Notes: generated by a model from the sequence alone, not told the origin. DNA of 49,666 nt from an uncultured Adlercreutzia sp. (GCA_910585575.1 CAJUFS010000015.1:1-49666), one strand, 5' to 3'; counted from the stretch's first letter, positions 7,222 through 16,538 are shown. Numbers and translations are program-made.

Positions 7222-8499
7222 ATGGCAGTGAACTATGCCGATTTTCGCGATATCGCTATTGACGACTACGATGCCGTGGTGGTGGGCTCCGGCTTCGCTG
7301 GTGCTGTGACGGCCCGTGAGCTGGCCGAACAGGGCGGCATGAAGGTGCTTGTCATCGAGAAGCGCGCCCATATCGCCGGCAACATGTACGACGAATACGA
7401 TGAGGCGGGCATCCTGGTGCACCGCTACGGCCCCCACATCTTCCATACGAACAGCCAGCGCGCCTACGAGTACCTCAAGCGCTTCTCGGCCATGTCCTCC
7501 TACCAGCATTGCGTGCTGGCCGACTGGTTCGGCACCTATATGCCCGTGCCTTTCAACAAGAACTCTATGGAGATCGCCTTTGGCGACGAGAAGGCAGCTC
7601 GTCTTATCAAGAAGCTCGTGGACACCTTCGGTGACGAGCGCAAAGTCACCATCAATGAGCTGCGCGCCCAGGAAGATCCCGAGCTGCAGGAAGTGGCCGA
7701 TTTCATCTACCAGAACGTCTTTCTATACTACACGCAGAAGCAGTGGGGCCTTACTCCCGAAGAGGTGGATCCGTCCGTGACGGCTCGCGTGCCGGTGTTC
7801 CTGTCCCGCGACAACCGCTACTTCCAAGACACCTACCAGGGCATGCCCGAGGACGGCTACACGCGGCTCTTCGAGAACATGCTGGGTCACGAGGGTATTA
7901 CCGTTTGCCTGAATACCGAGGCCGAGAGTGTGTTCGAGCTCGTGTTCTCGGGCCGCGAAGAGGACGCGCCGCTGGAGGCAATCCGTATTAAGGATCGCGA
8001 ATTCGAGGGGCCGATCGTGTACACTGGGCCGCTGGACGAGCTGTTCCTCGGTCGGTTCGGCCGCTTGCCCTACCGCTCCCTCGATTTCGTCTACGAGACC
8101 TTCGACGAGGACTACCACCTGCCCTGCGGCACGGTGAACTACACGGTGACGGAGGATTACACGCGCATCACCGAGTTCAAGTGGCTCACGGGCCAGCGCG
8201 GCGACAAGACCACCATCATGAAGGAGTACTCGCGCGCTTACGAGGATCCGGCCACGCAGATTCCCTACTATGCCATCATCAACGACGACAACGATGCGCT
8301 GTACGAGCGCTACCGTCGCCTGACCGACACCCTGCCGAACTTCCATCCGCTGGGCCGCTTGGCGGAGTATCGCTACTTCAATATGGACAAGGTGGTCGAC
8401 GATGCCCTGACGGCTTCTCAGCGCATTCTGGCCCTTTGCGACGGGCTCGACCCCGAGGCCGTCGATGCTGTCAGCGGTGCGACGACTCAGGCATCCTAG
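7222..8499 (+). CDS. glf: UDP-galactopyranose mutase
   Basis: A 425-residue flavoenzyme that interconverts UDP-galactopyranose and UDP-galactofuranose for cell-envelope glycans. Evidence is the FAD-binding VVVGSGFAGAVTARELAEQG near residues 20-39, then VIEKRAHIAGNMYDE, HRYGPHIFHTNSQRAYEYL, the substrate region FNKNSMEIAF and QKQWGLTPEEVDPSVTARVPVF, YQGMPEDGYTRLFENML, and the C-terminal LGRLAEYRYFNMDKVVDDAL. It is about 40 residues longer than many homologues because of an N-terminal extension and an Ala/Thr-rich tail. The GT2 gene starts nine bases after its stop, so the two probably supply and use galactofuranose together. Confidence 0.95.
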   Translation: MAVNYADFRDIAIDDYDAVVVGSGFAGAVTARELAEQGGMKVLVIEKRAHIAGNMYDEYDEAGILVHRYGPHIFHTNSQRAYEYLKRFSAMSSYQHCVLADWFGTYMPVPFNKNSMEIAFGDEKAARLIKKLVDTFGDERKVTINELRAQEDPELQEVADFIYQNVFLYYTQKQWGLTPEEVDPSVTARVPVFLSRDNRYFQDTYQGMPEDGYTRLFENMLGHEGITVCLNTEAESVFELVFSGREEDAPLEAIRIKDREFEGPIVYTGPLDELFLGRFGRLPYRSLDFVYETFDEDYHLPCGTVNYTVTEDYTRITEFKWLTGQRGDKTTIMKEYSRAYEDPATQIPYYAIINDDNDALYERYRRLTDTLPNFHPLGRLAEYRYFNMDKVVDDALTASQRILALCDGLDPEAVDAVSGATTQAS

Positions 8500-8507
8500 G
8501 AGGCTTC

Positions 8508-9527
8508 ATGAAGACGATCACCTTCGCTGTGCCCTGCTACAATTCCGCGGCTTACATGGACCATTGCGTTGAGTCCATTCTGGCCTGCGGTACCGACATC
8601 GAGATTTTGCTCGTCGATGACGGCTCCACCAAAGACGATACCGCGGCCATTGCCGATCGGTGGCAGGCGGAATACCCCGATATCATTCGCGCCATTCATC
8701 AGCCTAACAAGGGCCATGGCGGCGCGGTGAACACCGGCTTGGAGAATGCGACGGGGTTTTACTACAAGGTGGTCGACTCCGACGACTGGCTCGATGCCGA
8801 GGCCATGCAGCCGCTCATGGAGTATCTGCGCTCCCAAGTGAACGCCCCGGTGCCCTGTGACATGGTGGTGGCCAACTACGTCTACGAGAAAGTGGACGAG
8901 GGTGTGCAGAAGGTCATGGGCTACACCAACGTCTTCCCCGAGGGCTACGAGTTCGGCTGGGACGAGGTGGGCACCTTCCTGCCCTCCCAGTACCTGCTCA
9001 TGCACTCGGTGTACTACCGCACTGATATGCTTCGAAAAATGGGGCTCAAGCTGCCCGAGCACACCTTCTACGTGGACAACATCTTCGTCTATGAGCCGCT
9101 GGTGTACGTGCGCACCATGCGCTATTTCGACGTAGACGCCTACCGCTACTTCATTGGCCGCGAGGACCAGTCGGTGAACGAGAAGGTCATGATGGGCCGC
9201 ATGGACCAGCAGCTGCGGGTCACGCGCCAGATGATCGACAATGTGGACCCCCAGGCGGTGCGCAACCGCCATCTGCGCCACTACCTGCGCAACTATCTGT
9301 CTATGATGATGTGCATCTGCTCGGTGTTTCTGCGCATGCGCGGGGGAGAGCAGGACGAGGAAGACCTTAAGGACATTTGGAACTACCTCAAGGAGCAAAA
9401 CCCCTCGCTCTATCGCCGCGTGCGCACCAATGTGCTCAACATCAGCACGAATCTCCCTACGGAGCTGGGCGGCAAGATCGGTCTGAAGGGCTACCACATC
9501 GCTCAGAAGATCTTCAAGTTCAACTAA
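8508..9527 (+). CDS. Family 2 glycosyltransferase
   Basis: A 339-residue GT-A fold glycosyltransferase. TITFAVPCYNSAAYMDHCVESIL starts the nucleotide-sugar domain, EILLVDDGSTKDDT is the first Asp motif, HQPNKGHGGAVNTGLENATGFYYKVVDSDDWLDAEAM carries the DxD-like metal site, and the rest is an acceptor region with no clear membrane span. The ATG at 8508 has AGGAGG five bases upstream. Its place right after glf suggests a galactofuranosyl or linked polysaccharide transferase, but the donor cannot be read from the sequence. It converges on coaX across a 13-bp gap. Confidence 0.88.
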   Translation: MKTITFAVPCYNSAAYMDHCVESILACGTDIEILLVDDGSTKDDTAAIADRWQAEYPDIIRAIHQPNKGHGGAVNTGLENATGFYYKVVDSDDWLDAEAMQPLMEYLRSQVNAPVPCDMVVANYVYEKVDEGVQKVMGYTNVFPEGYEFGWDEVGTFLPSQYLLMHSVYYRTDMLRKMGLKLPEHTFYVDNIFVYEPLVYVRTMRYFDVDAYRYFIGREDQSVNEKVMMGRMDQQLRVTRQMIDNVDPQAVRNRHLRHYLRNYLSMMMCICSVFLRMRGGEQDEEDLKDIWNYLKEQNPSLYRRVRTNVLNISTNLPTELGGKIGLKGYHIAQKIFKFN

Positions 9528-9540
9528 CGGCGCGGAATTT

Positions 9541-10365
9541 CTAACGGCGGTTCGCTTGGTAGAGCTCCAGCAAGCCGCGCAAAGCAAGGGTCTGGTCGAC
9601 GGTGGCCTGATGGGTCATGAGAGCGGCGATGGCCTCGGCGCCCTGGCCGATGAGCACGAGCGGCGTGGTGTAGCCCGCTTCCGCCCAAATCATGTCGATA
9701 AGGCCGTCGATGCGGGCCACTTCTCCCATAACGATGCCTGCCTGCATGGCCTCGGCCGTGGTGCGGCCGAGCAGCGTTTTCGGGGCCCGCACTTCCACGG
9801 CAGGTAGCTGCGCGGCGCCACGGGCCAGCGCCGCGGCCCCCAGGTTCATGCCTGGGGCAATAATACCGCCGCGGAAGGCTCCCTCCTTGTCCAGCAGCTC
9901 GAAGGTGGTAGAGGTGCCCAGGTCGATGACGAGAGCGGGGGATCCGTAGGTGGTCTTGGCGGCCACCATCTCGGCCACGCGGTCGGCGCCTACGGCCGTG
10001 GGATCGGCGAAGTTCATCTTGAGGCCGGTTTTGAGGCCGGGGCCGACGGTCAAGGGGCGCGCACCGGTGAGGCGCCGGGCCGCCTCGATCCACACGGTGG
10101 TAAGCGTAGGGAAGACCGAGGAAATGATGGCGCCGTCAGCTAAAGGGGCGGCCTCGGCCAGCTCGATAGTGGCTGGTGCGTTCGGCTCCAGCGGCGCCAG
10201 ACCGCGCTCAAGGGCGTCGAAGAATGCCAGGACGCAGGCCACGGCACTATCAGCGGTGTCAGCGGGGTTGGTGGGGACGGCCCACTGGGAGATCAGCGTA
10301 TCGTCGCACGCTAGACCGATGCGGGTGCGCGTATTACGGATATCGATAGTCAGAACGGTTTCCAT
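9541..10365 (-). CDS. coaX: Type III pantothenate kinase
   Basis: A 274-residue CoaX-type kinase for the first step of CoA synthesis (pantothenate to 4'-phosphopantothenate). The ASKHA motifs are present: TIDIRNTRTRIGL at the N terminus, NFADPTAVGADRVAEMVAAKTTYG, VIDLGTSTTFELLDKEGAFRGGIIAPGMNLGA and TTAEAMQAGIVMGEVARIDGLI. Two motif positions are unusual: the first phosphate motif reads DIRNT where DxGNT is typical, and the second reads DLGTSTTFE where DxGTATTxD is typical. AAGGAGG lies five bases before the ATG. TACAAT on the minus strand (10394-10399) is a plausible -10. dinB starts upstream on the same strand. Confidence 0.9.
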   Translation of the reverse strand: METVLTIDIRNTRTRIGLACDDTLISQWAVPTNPADTADSAVACVLAFFDALERGLAPLEPNAPATIELAEAAPLADGAIISSVFPTLTTVWIEAARRLTGARPLTVGPGLKTGLKMNFADPTAVGADRVAEMVAAKTTYGSPALVIDLGTSTTFELLDKEGAFRGGIIAPGMNLGAAALARGAAQLPAVEVRAPKTLLGRTTAEAMQAGIVMGEVARIDGLIDMIWAEAGYTTPLVLIGQGAEAIAALMTHQATVDQTLALRGLLELYQANRR

Positions 10366-10459
10366 GGCTGCCTCCTTGGGTGGGAATGCGTCTATTGTAA
10401 ACCAGGAAGTTGCGAGTTGCGGCTCTTGGTGCCCGGGGTGCTCGAGGCCATTGGCTTCG

Positions 10460-11749
10460 CTACTTGTAATCCTCGACGTTCTTGGACGAGGAACCCGTGG
10501 TGTTGCCCTGGTTGCGTAGCTCAAAGCCGAAGCGCACGGTGTCGTCGCCAAAGCGGTCGCGCAGGGCATCCAGGTTCTCGATGAGGCGACGGCGTTTGAC
10601 GTCGTCCTCGATGAGCGGCGCGGCCTCATCGGCTTTGGACGCGTCGAACAGCGAGGCGTCGAAGAGGGACTCCTGACTGTTTTCCTCGGTTTCGAAATGG
10701 GTGACGGCAACGCCCAGCAGGCGAATCTTCATGCCCGGTTCCCACAGATCGTCGATCATGGTGCGCAGGACGGGAGTGAAGGCCAAGTCGTCGTCAGTGG
10801 GGGTGGGCAGCTGACGCTGGACGGAATGCACCGAGCGGTCGTCGTAGCGCACTTTGATGGCAATAGTGCGCCCGGTAAGCCCTTTGCGCCGCAGACGTCG
10901 GCCCACCTTGGCCGCGATGGTGGCCAGGGCGGCTTCGATGCTTTCCCGATCAGTGAGGTCCTCAGCGAAGGTGACCTCGTTGGATACCGACTTCACCTCG
11001 TCATCGACGACAACGGGGGAACGGTCGGCCCCTAGGGCCCGCTCGCGCATCATCTCGCCGTTCTTGCCGAAGACGCGCTTGAGCAGGGCCGTGTCAGCGG
11101 CAGCCAGGTCGCCCAAGGTACGAATGCCGTGGGCCTTGAGCACCTTCTCAGCGGCAGCTCCCACACCGCTCATGGTGCGCACGGGCAGCGGTGCCAGAAA
11201 GGCCTGCTCGGTGCCAGGATACACCACCGTCAGGCCGCGGGGTTTGTCGCGATCGGAGGCAATCTTCGCTACGGACTTGCTGACCCCGACGCCGATGGAG
11301 CAGGTGACGCCTAGGGCAGCGACGCGATCCTGGATGCGTCGGGCAATGGCCACGGGGTGCTCGGTGTTGACCGCGGTGGGACTCACGTCCATGAACGCCT
11401 CGTCGATGGAAACCTGCTGCACATGGGGCGTCTCGTCGCGCAGGATGGCCATGATGGCAGCCGATACTTCGCGGTAGCGGTGAAAATGGCCCCGGGTCCA
11501 AATGGCTTCGGGGCACAGCTGGCGCGCCAGGGCCGAGGCCATGGCGCTGCGCACGCCGAAGGCCCGAGCTTCGTAGGAACAGGTGGACACCACGCCGCGC
11601 GCATCGGCATCGCCGCCCACAATGACGGGTTTGCCGCGCCAAGCGGGGTGATCGAGCTGCTCAACTGAGGCGAAGAAGGCGTCCAGGTCCACCAGCAGGA
11701 TGGCCGGGCCCTCCCAGGGAGGGAGCAGTATGTTCTCGCTATCGCTCAT
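10460..11749 (-). CDS. dinB: DNA polymerase IV (Y-family translesion polymerase)
   Basis: A 429-residue lesion-bypass DNA polymerase. ILLVDLDAFFASVEQ (about residues 17-31) carries the first metal-binding Asp residues, CSYEARAFGVRSAMA is the fingers region, and QVSIDEAFMDVS holds the catalytic Asp-Glu pair. SIGVGVSKSVAKIASDRDKPRG and the helix-hairpin-helix MSGVGAAAEKVLKAHGI follow, then the little-finger domain. The C-terminal QESLF fits a sliding-clamp binding peptide. No Shine-Dalgarno precedes the ATG; a TACAAT -10 ends seven bases before it, so the mRNA may be leaderless. A LexA-type box lies upstream, which fits SOS control by the lexA at 48068. Confidence 0.94.
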   Translation of the reverse strand: MSDSENILLPPWEGPAILLVDLDAFFASVEQLDHPAWRGKPVIVGGDADARGVVSTCSYEARAFGVRSAMASALARQLCPEAIWTRGHFHRYREVSAAIMAILRDETPHVQQVSIDEAFMDVSPTAVNTEHPVAIARRIQDRVAALGVTCSIGVGVSKSVAKIASDRDKPRGLTVVYPGTEQAFLAPLPVRTMSGVGAAAEKVLKAHGIRTLGDLAAADTALLKRVFGKNGEMMRERALGADRSPVVVDDEVKSVSNEVTFAEDLTDRESIEAALATIAAKVGRRLRRKGLTGRTIAIKVRYDDRSVHSVQRQLPTPTDDDLAFTPVLRTMIDDLWEPGMKIRLLGVAVTHFETEENSQESLFDASLFDASKADEAAPLIEDDVKRRRLIENLDALRDRFGDDTVRFGFELRNQGNTTGSSSKNVEDYK

Positions 11750-11755
11750 GAGCGC

Positions 11756-11793
11756 ATTGTAGCGCACCGCTGCAGAACATAAAACATCTGTTC
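11756..11793 (-). promoter_or_regulatory. dinB promoter with LexA (SOS) box
   Basis: On the minus strand, GAACAGATGTTT (11793-11782) fits the Gram-positive SOS box GAAC-RNRY-GTTY at all eight fixed or half-fixed positions. The flanking CAGAAC...GTTCTG forms a second overlapping dyad. The box covers the place where a -35 would be. TACAAT (11761-11756) is the -10, with six bases between it and the ATG. Confidence 0.75.
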
Positions 11794-11807
11794 TGAATGG
11801 ATGACGT

Positions 11808-11833
11808 AAAAAAGGGCGGCTCGGTAGCCGCCC
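11808..11833 (-). terminator. Terminator of the DegV gene
   Basis: On the minus strand, GGGCGGCT, ACCG and AGCCGCCC form an 8-bp stem followed by six T. It lies between the DegV stop (11854) and the dinB promoter, which isolates dinB transcription. Confidence 0.92.
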
Positions 11834-11853
11834 CGACAGGCTAGAAAAAAGTC

Positions 11854-12726
11854 TTAGCGCTCGCTGGCCAGGAAGAACAGGGCCATGGTGCCCGGGCCCG
11901 AGTGGGCGCCAATCACTGGGTCTACGTAGTTGATGACAATGTCGGTGACGCCGAAGCGCTCGCGCACCAGATCGGCCACGTACTGCGCATCCTCGAGGCA
12001 ATCGCCGTGGCTGATGAACACCGTCTGCTCGGCCACGGGGGTGTTGGCCGTCTGCTCCATGTGGTCGACCAGGGCCTTGAGCGACTTCTTGCGCCCGCGC
12101 ACCTTCTCTAGGGGAATGAGGTGCCCCTCGTCGTCCACGTGCATGACCGGCTTGATGTTGAGCAGGGTGCCGGCCCAGGCGCTGGTGCGCGACACGCGGC
12201 CGCCGCGGAACAGGAACATGAGATCGTCCACGGTGAACCAGTGGGCCAGATGGAGCTTATGCTCTTCCACCCAGTCGCGTACTTCTTGGATGGAGGCGCC
12301 CTCGTTGCGCTTACGGGCGGCATAGTACACCAGCAGGCCCTCGCCCATGGAGGCCGCCAAGGTGTCCACGCCCATGACGGTGCGATCGGGGTACTGGTCG
12401 GCCAGCTCTGCCAAGATGAGCTCGATGGCCTGATAGGTGCCGGAAAGCCCACTGGAAAAGCCCAGGTACAGAACGTCCTGGCCCTCTTTCAGCAAGCCCT
12501 CGATAAGCTCGCGGGAGGCTTTGAGGTTCGGCAGCGAGGTAGTGATGACCTTGCCCTCGCGCATCATGGTATAGAACTGGGAAAGGTCGGTTTTCTCGCC
12601 CTTCAGGTAGCTTTGGAACTCCTGACCGTCTACCATGAAGGTGAGAGGCAGAATGTGCAGGTCAAGCTCGTCAATGAGCTCTTCGGTAAGGTTGGATGAT
12701 GAATCGGTGACGATGGCGAAGGCCAT
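11854..12726 (-). CDS. DegV family (FakB-like) fatty acid-binding protein
   Basis: A 290-residue DegV-domain protein. In characterised members (FakB) this fold binds a fatty acid and presents it to the kinase FakA for phosphorylation. Visible are AIVTDSSSNLTEELIDELDLHILPLTFMVDGQEF, ITTSLPNLKASRELIEGLLKEGQDVLYLGFSSGLSGTYQ, MGVDTLAASMGEGLLVYYA, FRGGRVSRTSAWAGTLLNIKPVMHVDDEGHL and the C-terminal YVDPVIGAHSGPGTMALFFLA, where the HxGPG loop faces the carboxylate site. GAGAGGAG lies five bases before the ATG. No fakA is seen here, so the role is inferred from the family. Confidence 0.92.
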   Translation of the reverse strand: MAFAIVTDSSSNLTEELIDELDLHILPLTFMVDGQEFQSYLKGEKTDLSQFYTMMREGKVITTSLPNLKASRELIEGLLKEGQDVLYLGFSSGLSGTYQAIELILAELADQYPDRTVMGVDTLAASMGEGLLVYYAARKRNEGASIQEVRDWVEEHKLHLAHWFTVDDLMFLFRGGRVSRTSAWAGTLLNIKPVMHVDDEGHLIPLEKVRGRKKSLKALVDHMEQTANTPVAEQTVFISHGDCLEDAQYVADLVRERFGVTDIVINYVDPVIGAHSGPGTMALFFLASER

Positions 12727-12923
12727 GGTCGCTCCTCTCGGACGATGGGGCGCTGCTGCGTTTCTTGGATCTGGCGGTATTCTACTCCAAAGGTCGACGG
12801 AAACCGCCGAGGGCACGCGATCCCGAGCGGCCTTGAGACGAACCTGTAACGATTGCCTGTGCCATCGGCGCGGATTTTCCGCGCACCCTGGGCGCAATGG
12901 TGGTTTGCGTGGGGTGCTTGCTT

Positions 12924-12965
12924 TATACTTTACCAGTTGCAAACAAGGGGATGCCTGGGCATCCC
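12924..12965 (+). promoter_or_regulatory. Leader region of ileS: -10 candidate and hairpin
   Basis: TATACT at 12924-12929 is a -10 candidate without a clear -35. GGGATGC, CTGG and GCATCCC (12948-12965) form a 7-bp hairpin 45 bases before the ileS start. I looked for the T-box motif of amino-acid-responsive leaders and did not find it in the 283-bp gap. Confidence 0.35.
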
Positions 12966-13009
12966 TGCCATAGAACATCGTTGGAAGAAGAACCGAAGAG
13001 GGAGTGAAC

Positions 13010-15856
13010 GTGGCCACCAGTTACAAAGACACCATGAACCTGCCCGAGACCGATTTCCCCATGCGCGGCAATCTGCCCCAGAACGAGCCGAAGCGCTTGG
13101 AGAAATGGCAGCAGGAGGATCTGTATCATCGCGTCCTGGAGAAGAACAAGGACGGCAAGCCCTTCATCCTGCATGACGGGCCGCCCTATGCCAACGGCCC
13201 CATCCACATCGGTCACTCCTTCAACAAGATCCTCAAGGACTTCGTCGTGAAAAGCCACGCCCAGCGCGGCTACTTCACGCCCTATGTGCCCGGCTGGGAC
13301 TGCCACGGCCAGCCTATCGAGCACATGGTGGAAGTTACCTTGGGGCCCGAGAAGATGGCCGAGATCTCCCAGCCGGAGCTGCGCAAAGCCTGCCGCGAGT
13401 GGGCGGAGCGCTTCGTGGACATCCAGCGCGAGGGCTTCAAGCGCCTGGGCGTGAACGCCGAGTGGGACCGTCCCTACCTCACCTTCATTCCCAACTACGA
13501 GGCCGGCAACGTGGAAATCTTCAAGGACCTGTACCTGAAGGGCTCCATCTACCGCGGCCGCAAGCCCATCCACTGGTGCACCCATTGCCACACGGCCCTG
13601 GCCGAGGCGGAAATCGAATACGGTGACGAGGTGTCCCCCTCCATCTACGTGAAGTTCAAGCTCGACGCTGTGCCGGGCATCTTCGAGGCCAACGGGGCCG
13701 CGGGCGATGCCTACGTGCTCATCTGGACCACCACGCCCTGGACGCTGCCGGCGAACACCGCCGTGTCCCTGGCGCCCGACGCCGACTATGTCATGGTGCA
13801 GGTGAATGGCGACAACCTGGTCATGGCGAAAGAGCTGGTGGAGACGGTGGCCGAGGTGGCCGGCTGGGAGGATTACGGCTTCGTGTCCGATGCCGCCGGC
13901 GAGCCGGTGACCATCAAGGGCAAGCAGCTCTTCGGCCTTACCTACACTGCTCCCATCCGCCACGACATCAAGGGCACCGTCATCTACGGCGACCACGTCA
14001 CGCTCGACACGGGCACCGGTGCCGTGCACACGGCCCCCGGCCATGGCCAGGACGACTACCTGGTGGCCCTGGAGTTCGATATTCCGCTGCTCATGCCCGT
14101 GGACGACAACGGCGTGTTCACCGACGAAGCGGGTCAGTTCGCGGGCCTGTCTACCGATGAGGCCAACCCGGTCATCATCGACTGGCTGCGCGAGCAGGGC
14201 ACCCTGGTGGCCGAGAAGAAGATCAACCACTCTTACCCGCACTGCTGGCGCTGCCACGAGCCCGTCATCTTCCGCGCTACGGACCAGTGGTTCGTGTCCA
14301 TGGACAAGAACTCCCTGCGCGAGGATGCCCTGCGCGCCATCAACACCGAGGTAACCTGGGTGCCGGCCTGGGCGAAGAACCGCATCGGCGCCATGGTGGC
14401 CGACCGTCCCGACTGGTGCATCTCACGTCAGCGAAGCTGGGGCGTGCCCATTCCCGTGTTCAAGTGCGCGAAGTGCGGCAGCACCGTGGCCACCGAGGAA
14501 ACCTTCGACGCGGTCATCGAGCTCTTCAATACGAAGGGCGCCGATGCCTGGTTCACCGAGGCGCCCAGCGAGTACCTGCCCCGCGGCACCAAGTGCGAAG
14601 TGTGCGGCTGCACCGACCTGGTGCCCGAGAAGGACATCCTCGACGTATGGTGGGAGTCCGGTGTCAGCCACACCAGCGTGTGCCGCCACCGCTCCGAGGA
14701 GGACGGCCTGCGCTTCCCGGCTGATATGTACCTGGAGGGCTCTGACCAGCACCGCGGCTGGTTCCAGTCCTCGCTGCTCACTTCCATCGGCGCCTACGGC
14801 GTACCGCCCTACAAGTCGGTCATGCACTGCGGCTTCACCGTTGACGAAGAGGGCCGCAAGATGTCCAAGTCCCTGGGCAACGGCATCGATCCGGTGGAGA
14901 TGTGCGACAAGTTCGGTGCGGATGTTCTGCGCCTGTGGGTGTCTTCCTGCGATTACTCCCAGGACGTGTCCATTTCCGAGGGCATTCTGAAGCAGGTGTC
15001 CGACGCTTACCGTCGCTTCCGCAACACCTTCCGCTTCCTGCTGGGCAACTTGAACGATTTCGGTCCCGAGAACATGGTGGAGTCCTGGGACGAGCTTGAG
15101 CCGCTCGACCAATGGGCCCTCGTGCGCTTGACCGAGGTACTCGCCGAAGTGGAGGCGGGCTACGAAAACTACCGTTACAACGGTGTCTACCGCACGCTCT
15201 ATGAGTACGTAAACGAGCTGTCTTCGGTGTACATGGATGTCACGAAGGATCGTCTCTACGCCGAGGCGCCGAACTCGCCGCGCCGCCGCGCCGTGCAGAC
15301 GGTGCTCATGAACATCCTCGAGGTGCTGGTGCGCGTTATGAGCCCCATCCTGTCGTTCACCGCCGACGAGGTGTGGGAGTGCTACCCGCCGGCGTTCCGC
15401 AACCTGCCCGGCCGCGAGGAGTCGGTACAGCTGGCCGGCTGGCCCGCGCTGCGCGACTTCGCCCCCGCTCTTCCTGCCGATGCCGGCGAGCAGGTGGCGG
15501 CTTTCGGCGAGATGATGGCCGTGCGCGAGGTGGTCACCAAGGCGCTGGAAGATGCCCGTAACGATAAGATCATCGGCAAGAGCCAGGAGGCGGCTCTTGT
15601 GGTAACGGCGCCAGCTGGCGTGGTGGCCACGGCATCCGCCTTCGACCCGGCGGTGTTCGAGGAGCTCTTCATCGTAGCCTCCGTAGCCTTCCGGGAGGGC
15701 CCCGATGAGGAAGTGACCATAGAGGTTTCGGTGGCCGAGGGCGAGAAGTGCCCGCGCTGCTGGAACATCCGCACCTTGGGCGGCAACGAGCATCACCCCG
15801 ACGTCTGCGAGCGCTGTGGCAACGCCCTGGACGCTCTGGGTTTCGAGGCGGAATAA
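13010..15856 (+). CDS. ileS: Isoleucyl-tRNA synthetase
   Basis: A 948-residue class I synthetase that charges tRNA-Ile and edits Val. The HIGH motif is GPIHIGHSF (about residues 62-70). The CP1 editing domain carries WTTTPWTLPANTAVSL and GTGAVHTAPGHGQDDY. The KMSKS motif is KMSKSLGNGIDP. The C-terminal zinc ribbon is CPRCWN...CERCG. A pair of CxxC motifs (FKCAKCG, KCEVCG) lies in the central insertion. GAGGGAG five bases before the GTG at 13010 favours this start over the GTG at 13004. lspA begins with a GTG directly after the stop codon, so the two are co-translated. Confidence 0.97.
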   Translation: MATSYKDTMNLPETDFPMRGNLPQNEPKRLEKWQQEDLYHRVLEKNKDGKPFILHDGPPYANGPIHIGHSFNKILKDFVVKSHAQRGYFTPYVPGWDCHGQPIEHMVEVTLGPEKMAEISQPELRKACREWAERFVDIQREGFKRLGVNAEWDRPYLTFIPNYEAGNVEIFKDLYLKGSIYRGRKPIHWCTHCHTALAEAEIEYGDEVSPSIYVKFKLDAVPGIFEANGAAGDAYVLIWTTTPWTLPANTAVSLAPDADYVMVQVNGDNLVMAKELVETVAEVAGWEDYGFVSDAAGEPVTIKGKQLFGLTYTAPIRHDIKGTVIYGDHVTLDTGTGAVHTAPGHGQDDYLVALEFDIPLLMPVDDNGVFTDEAGQFAGLSTDEANPVIIDWLREQGTLVAEKKINHSYPHCWRCHEPVIFRATDQWFVSMDKNSLREDALRAINTEVTWVPAWAKNRIGAMVADRPDWCISRQRSWGVPIPVFKCAKCGSTVATEETFDAVIELFNTKGADAWFTEAPSEYLPRGTKCEVCGCTDLVPEKDILDVWWESGVSHTSVCRHRSEEDGLRFPADMYLEGSDQHRGWFQSSLLTSIGAYGVPPYKSVMHCGFTVDEEGRKMSKSLGNGIDPVEMCDKFGADVLRLWVSSCDYSQDVSISEGILKQVSDAYRRFRNTFRFLLGNLNDFGPENMVESWDELEPLDQWALVRLTEVLAEVEAGYENYRYNGVYRTLYEYVNELSSVYMDVTKDRLYAEAPNSPRRRAVQTVLMNILEVLVRVMSPILSFTADEVWECYPPAFRNLPGREESVQLAGWPALRDFAPALPADAGEQVAAFGEMMAVREVVTKALEDARNDKIIGKSQEAALVVTAPAGVVATASAFDPAVFEELFIVASVAFREGPDEEVTIEVSVAEGEKCPRCWNIRTLGGNEHHPDVCERCGNALDALGFEAE

Positions 15857-16447
15857 GTGACTGACCAGCAGAGAACAACGCCGTCGCACCAGCGGGAGGG
15901 GAGTGGGACGCCCCTCCCTGCGACGGGCGGCGCATCGAGTCTTCGCCGCCGAAACGCTGCCATTTTCGTGCCTCTTGTGGTGCTGTGGTTTGCCCTCGAT
16001 ATGGCCACGAAAGCCTATTTCAACGGGTTTACCGTGGGCCAGGTGGTGGCGGGTCCCTTCCTGGGGTTGGTGCAGTTCCGCTTGGTGCACAATACGGGCG
16101 CGGCGTGGGGTATGTTCGACGACTCCACCTTTGCCCTGGGCGTCATGTCCACCGTGGTGTGCGTGGCGTTGACGGTATACCTCTTCACGGCGGGCAAGCG
16201 CGCCTCGGTCGTGGAGACGGTGGGTCTCGCTCTTATCGTTGCGGGCGGTCTGGGGAATGCCCTTGATCGGTTTACCTTGGGCTATGTCGTGGACTTCATC
16301 GATACCGTATTTATCAATTTCCCCACCTTCAACGTGGCTGACATCGGCGTAACCTGCGGATTCGTCATCTTCTTTGTTGGCATGTTCTGGTCTATGCGGG
16401 GCTCTCGTGCCGAAGAGGAGCCTGCAGACCCACCGGCGGCTTCGTAG
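15857..16447 (+). CDS. lspA: Lipoprotein signal peptidase II
   Basis: A 196-residue membrane aspartyl protease that removes signal peptides from prolipoproteins. Four membrane segments are visible. NTGAAWGMF is the first conserved motif. The catalytic Asp pair is in GNALDRFTLGYVVDFID and FNVADIGV. An unusual 30-residue polar N-terminal extension precedes the first helix. The GTG start is contiguous with the ileS stop codon (TAAGTG). Substrates in the window include the Tat lipoprotein-type flavoprotein and the lipoprotein at 45637. Confidence 0.95.
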   Translation: MTDQQRTTPSHQREGSGTPLPATGGASSLRRRNAAIFVPLVVLWFALDMATKAYFNGFTVGQVVAGPFLGLVQFRLVHNTGAAWGMFDDSTFALGVMSTVVCVALTVYLFTAGKRASVVETVGLALIVAGGLGNALDRFTLGYVVDFIDTVFINFPTFNVADIGVTCGFVIFFVGMFWSMRGSRAEEEPADPPAAS

Positions 16448-16526
16448 GCGCCGAATTGTTGCGAGCGCCAGACTGCCGTTCGCACGTATCACCTATTCGA
16501 GCGATGAGACCAACGAACCTCAAGGA

Positions 16527-16532
16527 TAGAAT
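16527..16532 (+). promoter_or_regulatory. -10 box of a probable leaderless mRNA
   Basis: TAGAAT at 16527-16532 is followed by six bases and then the ATG at 16539, the same geometry as at dinB. An AAGGAT overlaps it but is 12 bases from the ATG, too far for a normal ribosome site. No -35 is evident. Confidence 0.5.
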
Positions 16533-16538
16533 GGACCT

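Noticed and set aside
12727..13009. Possible T-box leader for ileS
   Set aside because: The conserved T-box antiterminator sequence is not present; only a short 7-bp hairpin and a -10-like hexamer are seen.
14423..16492. A 689-codon open frame antisense to ileS and lspA
   Set aside because: It covers two clear essential genes and translates to a His/Arg/Val-rich string with no motif; a GC-codon artefact.
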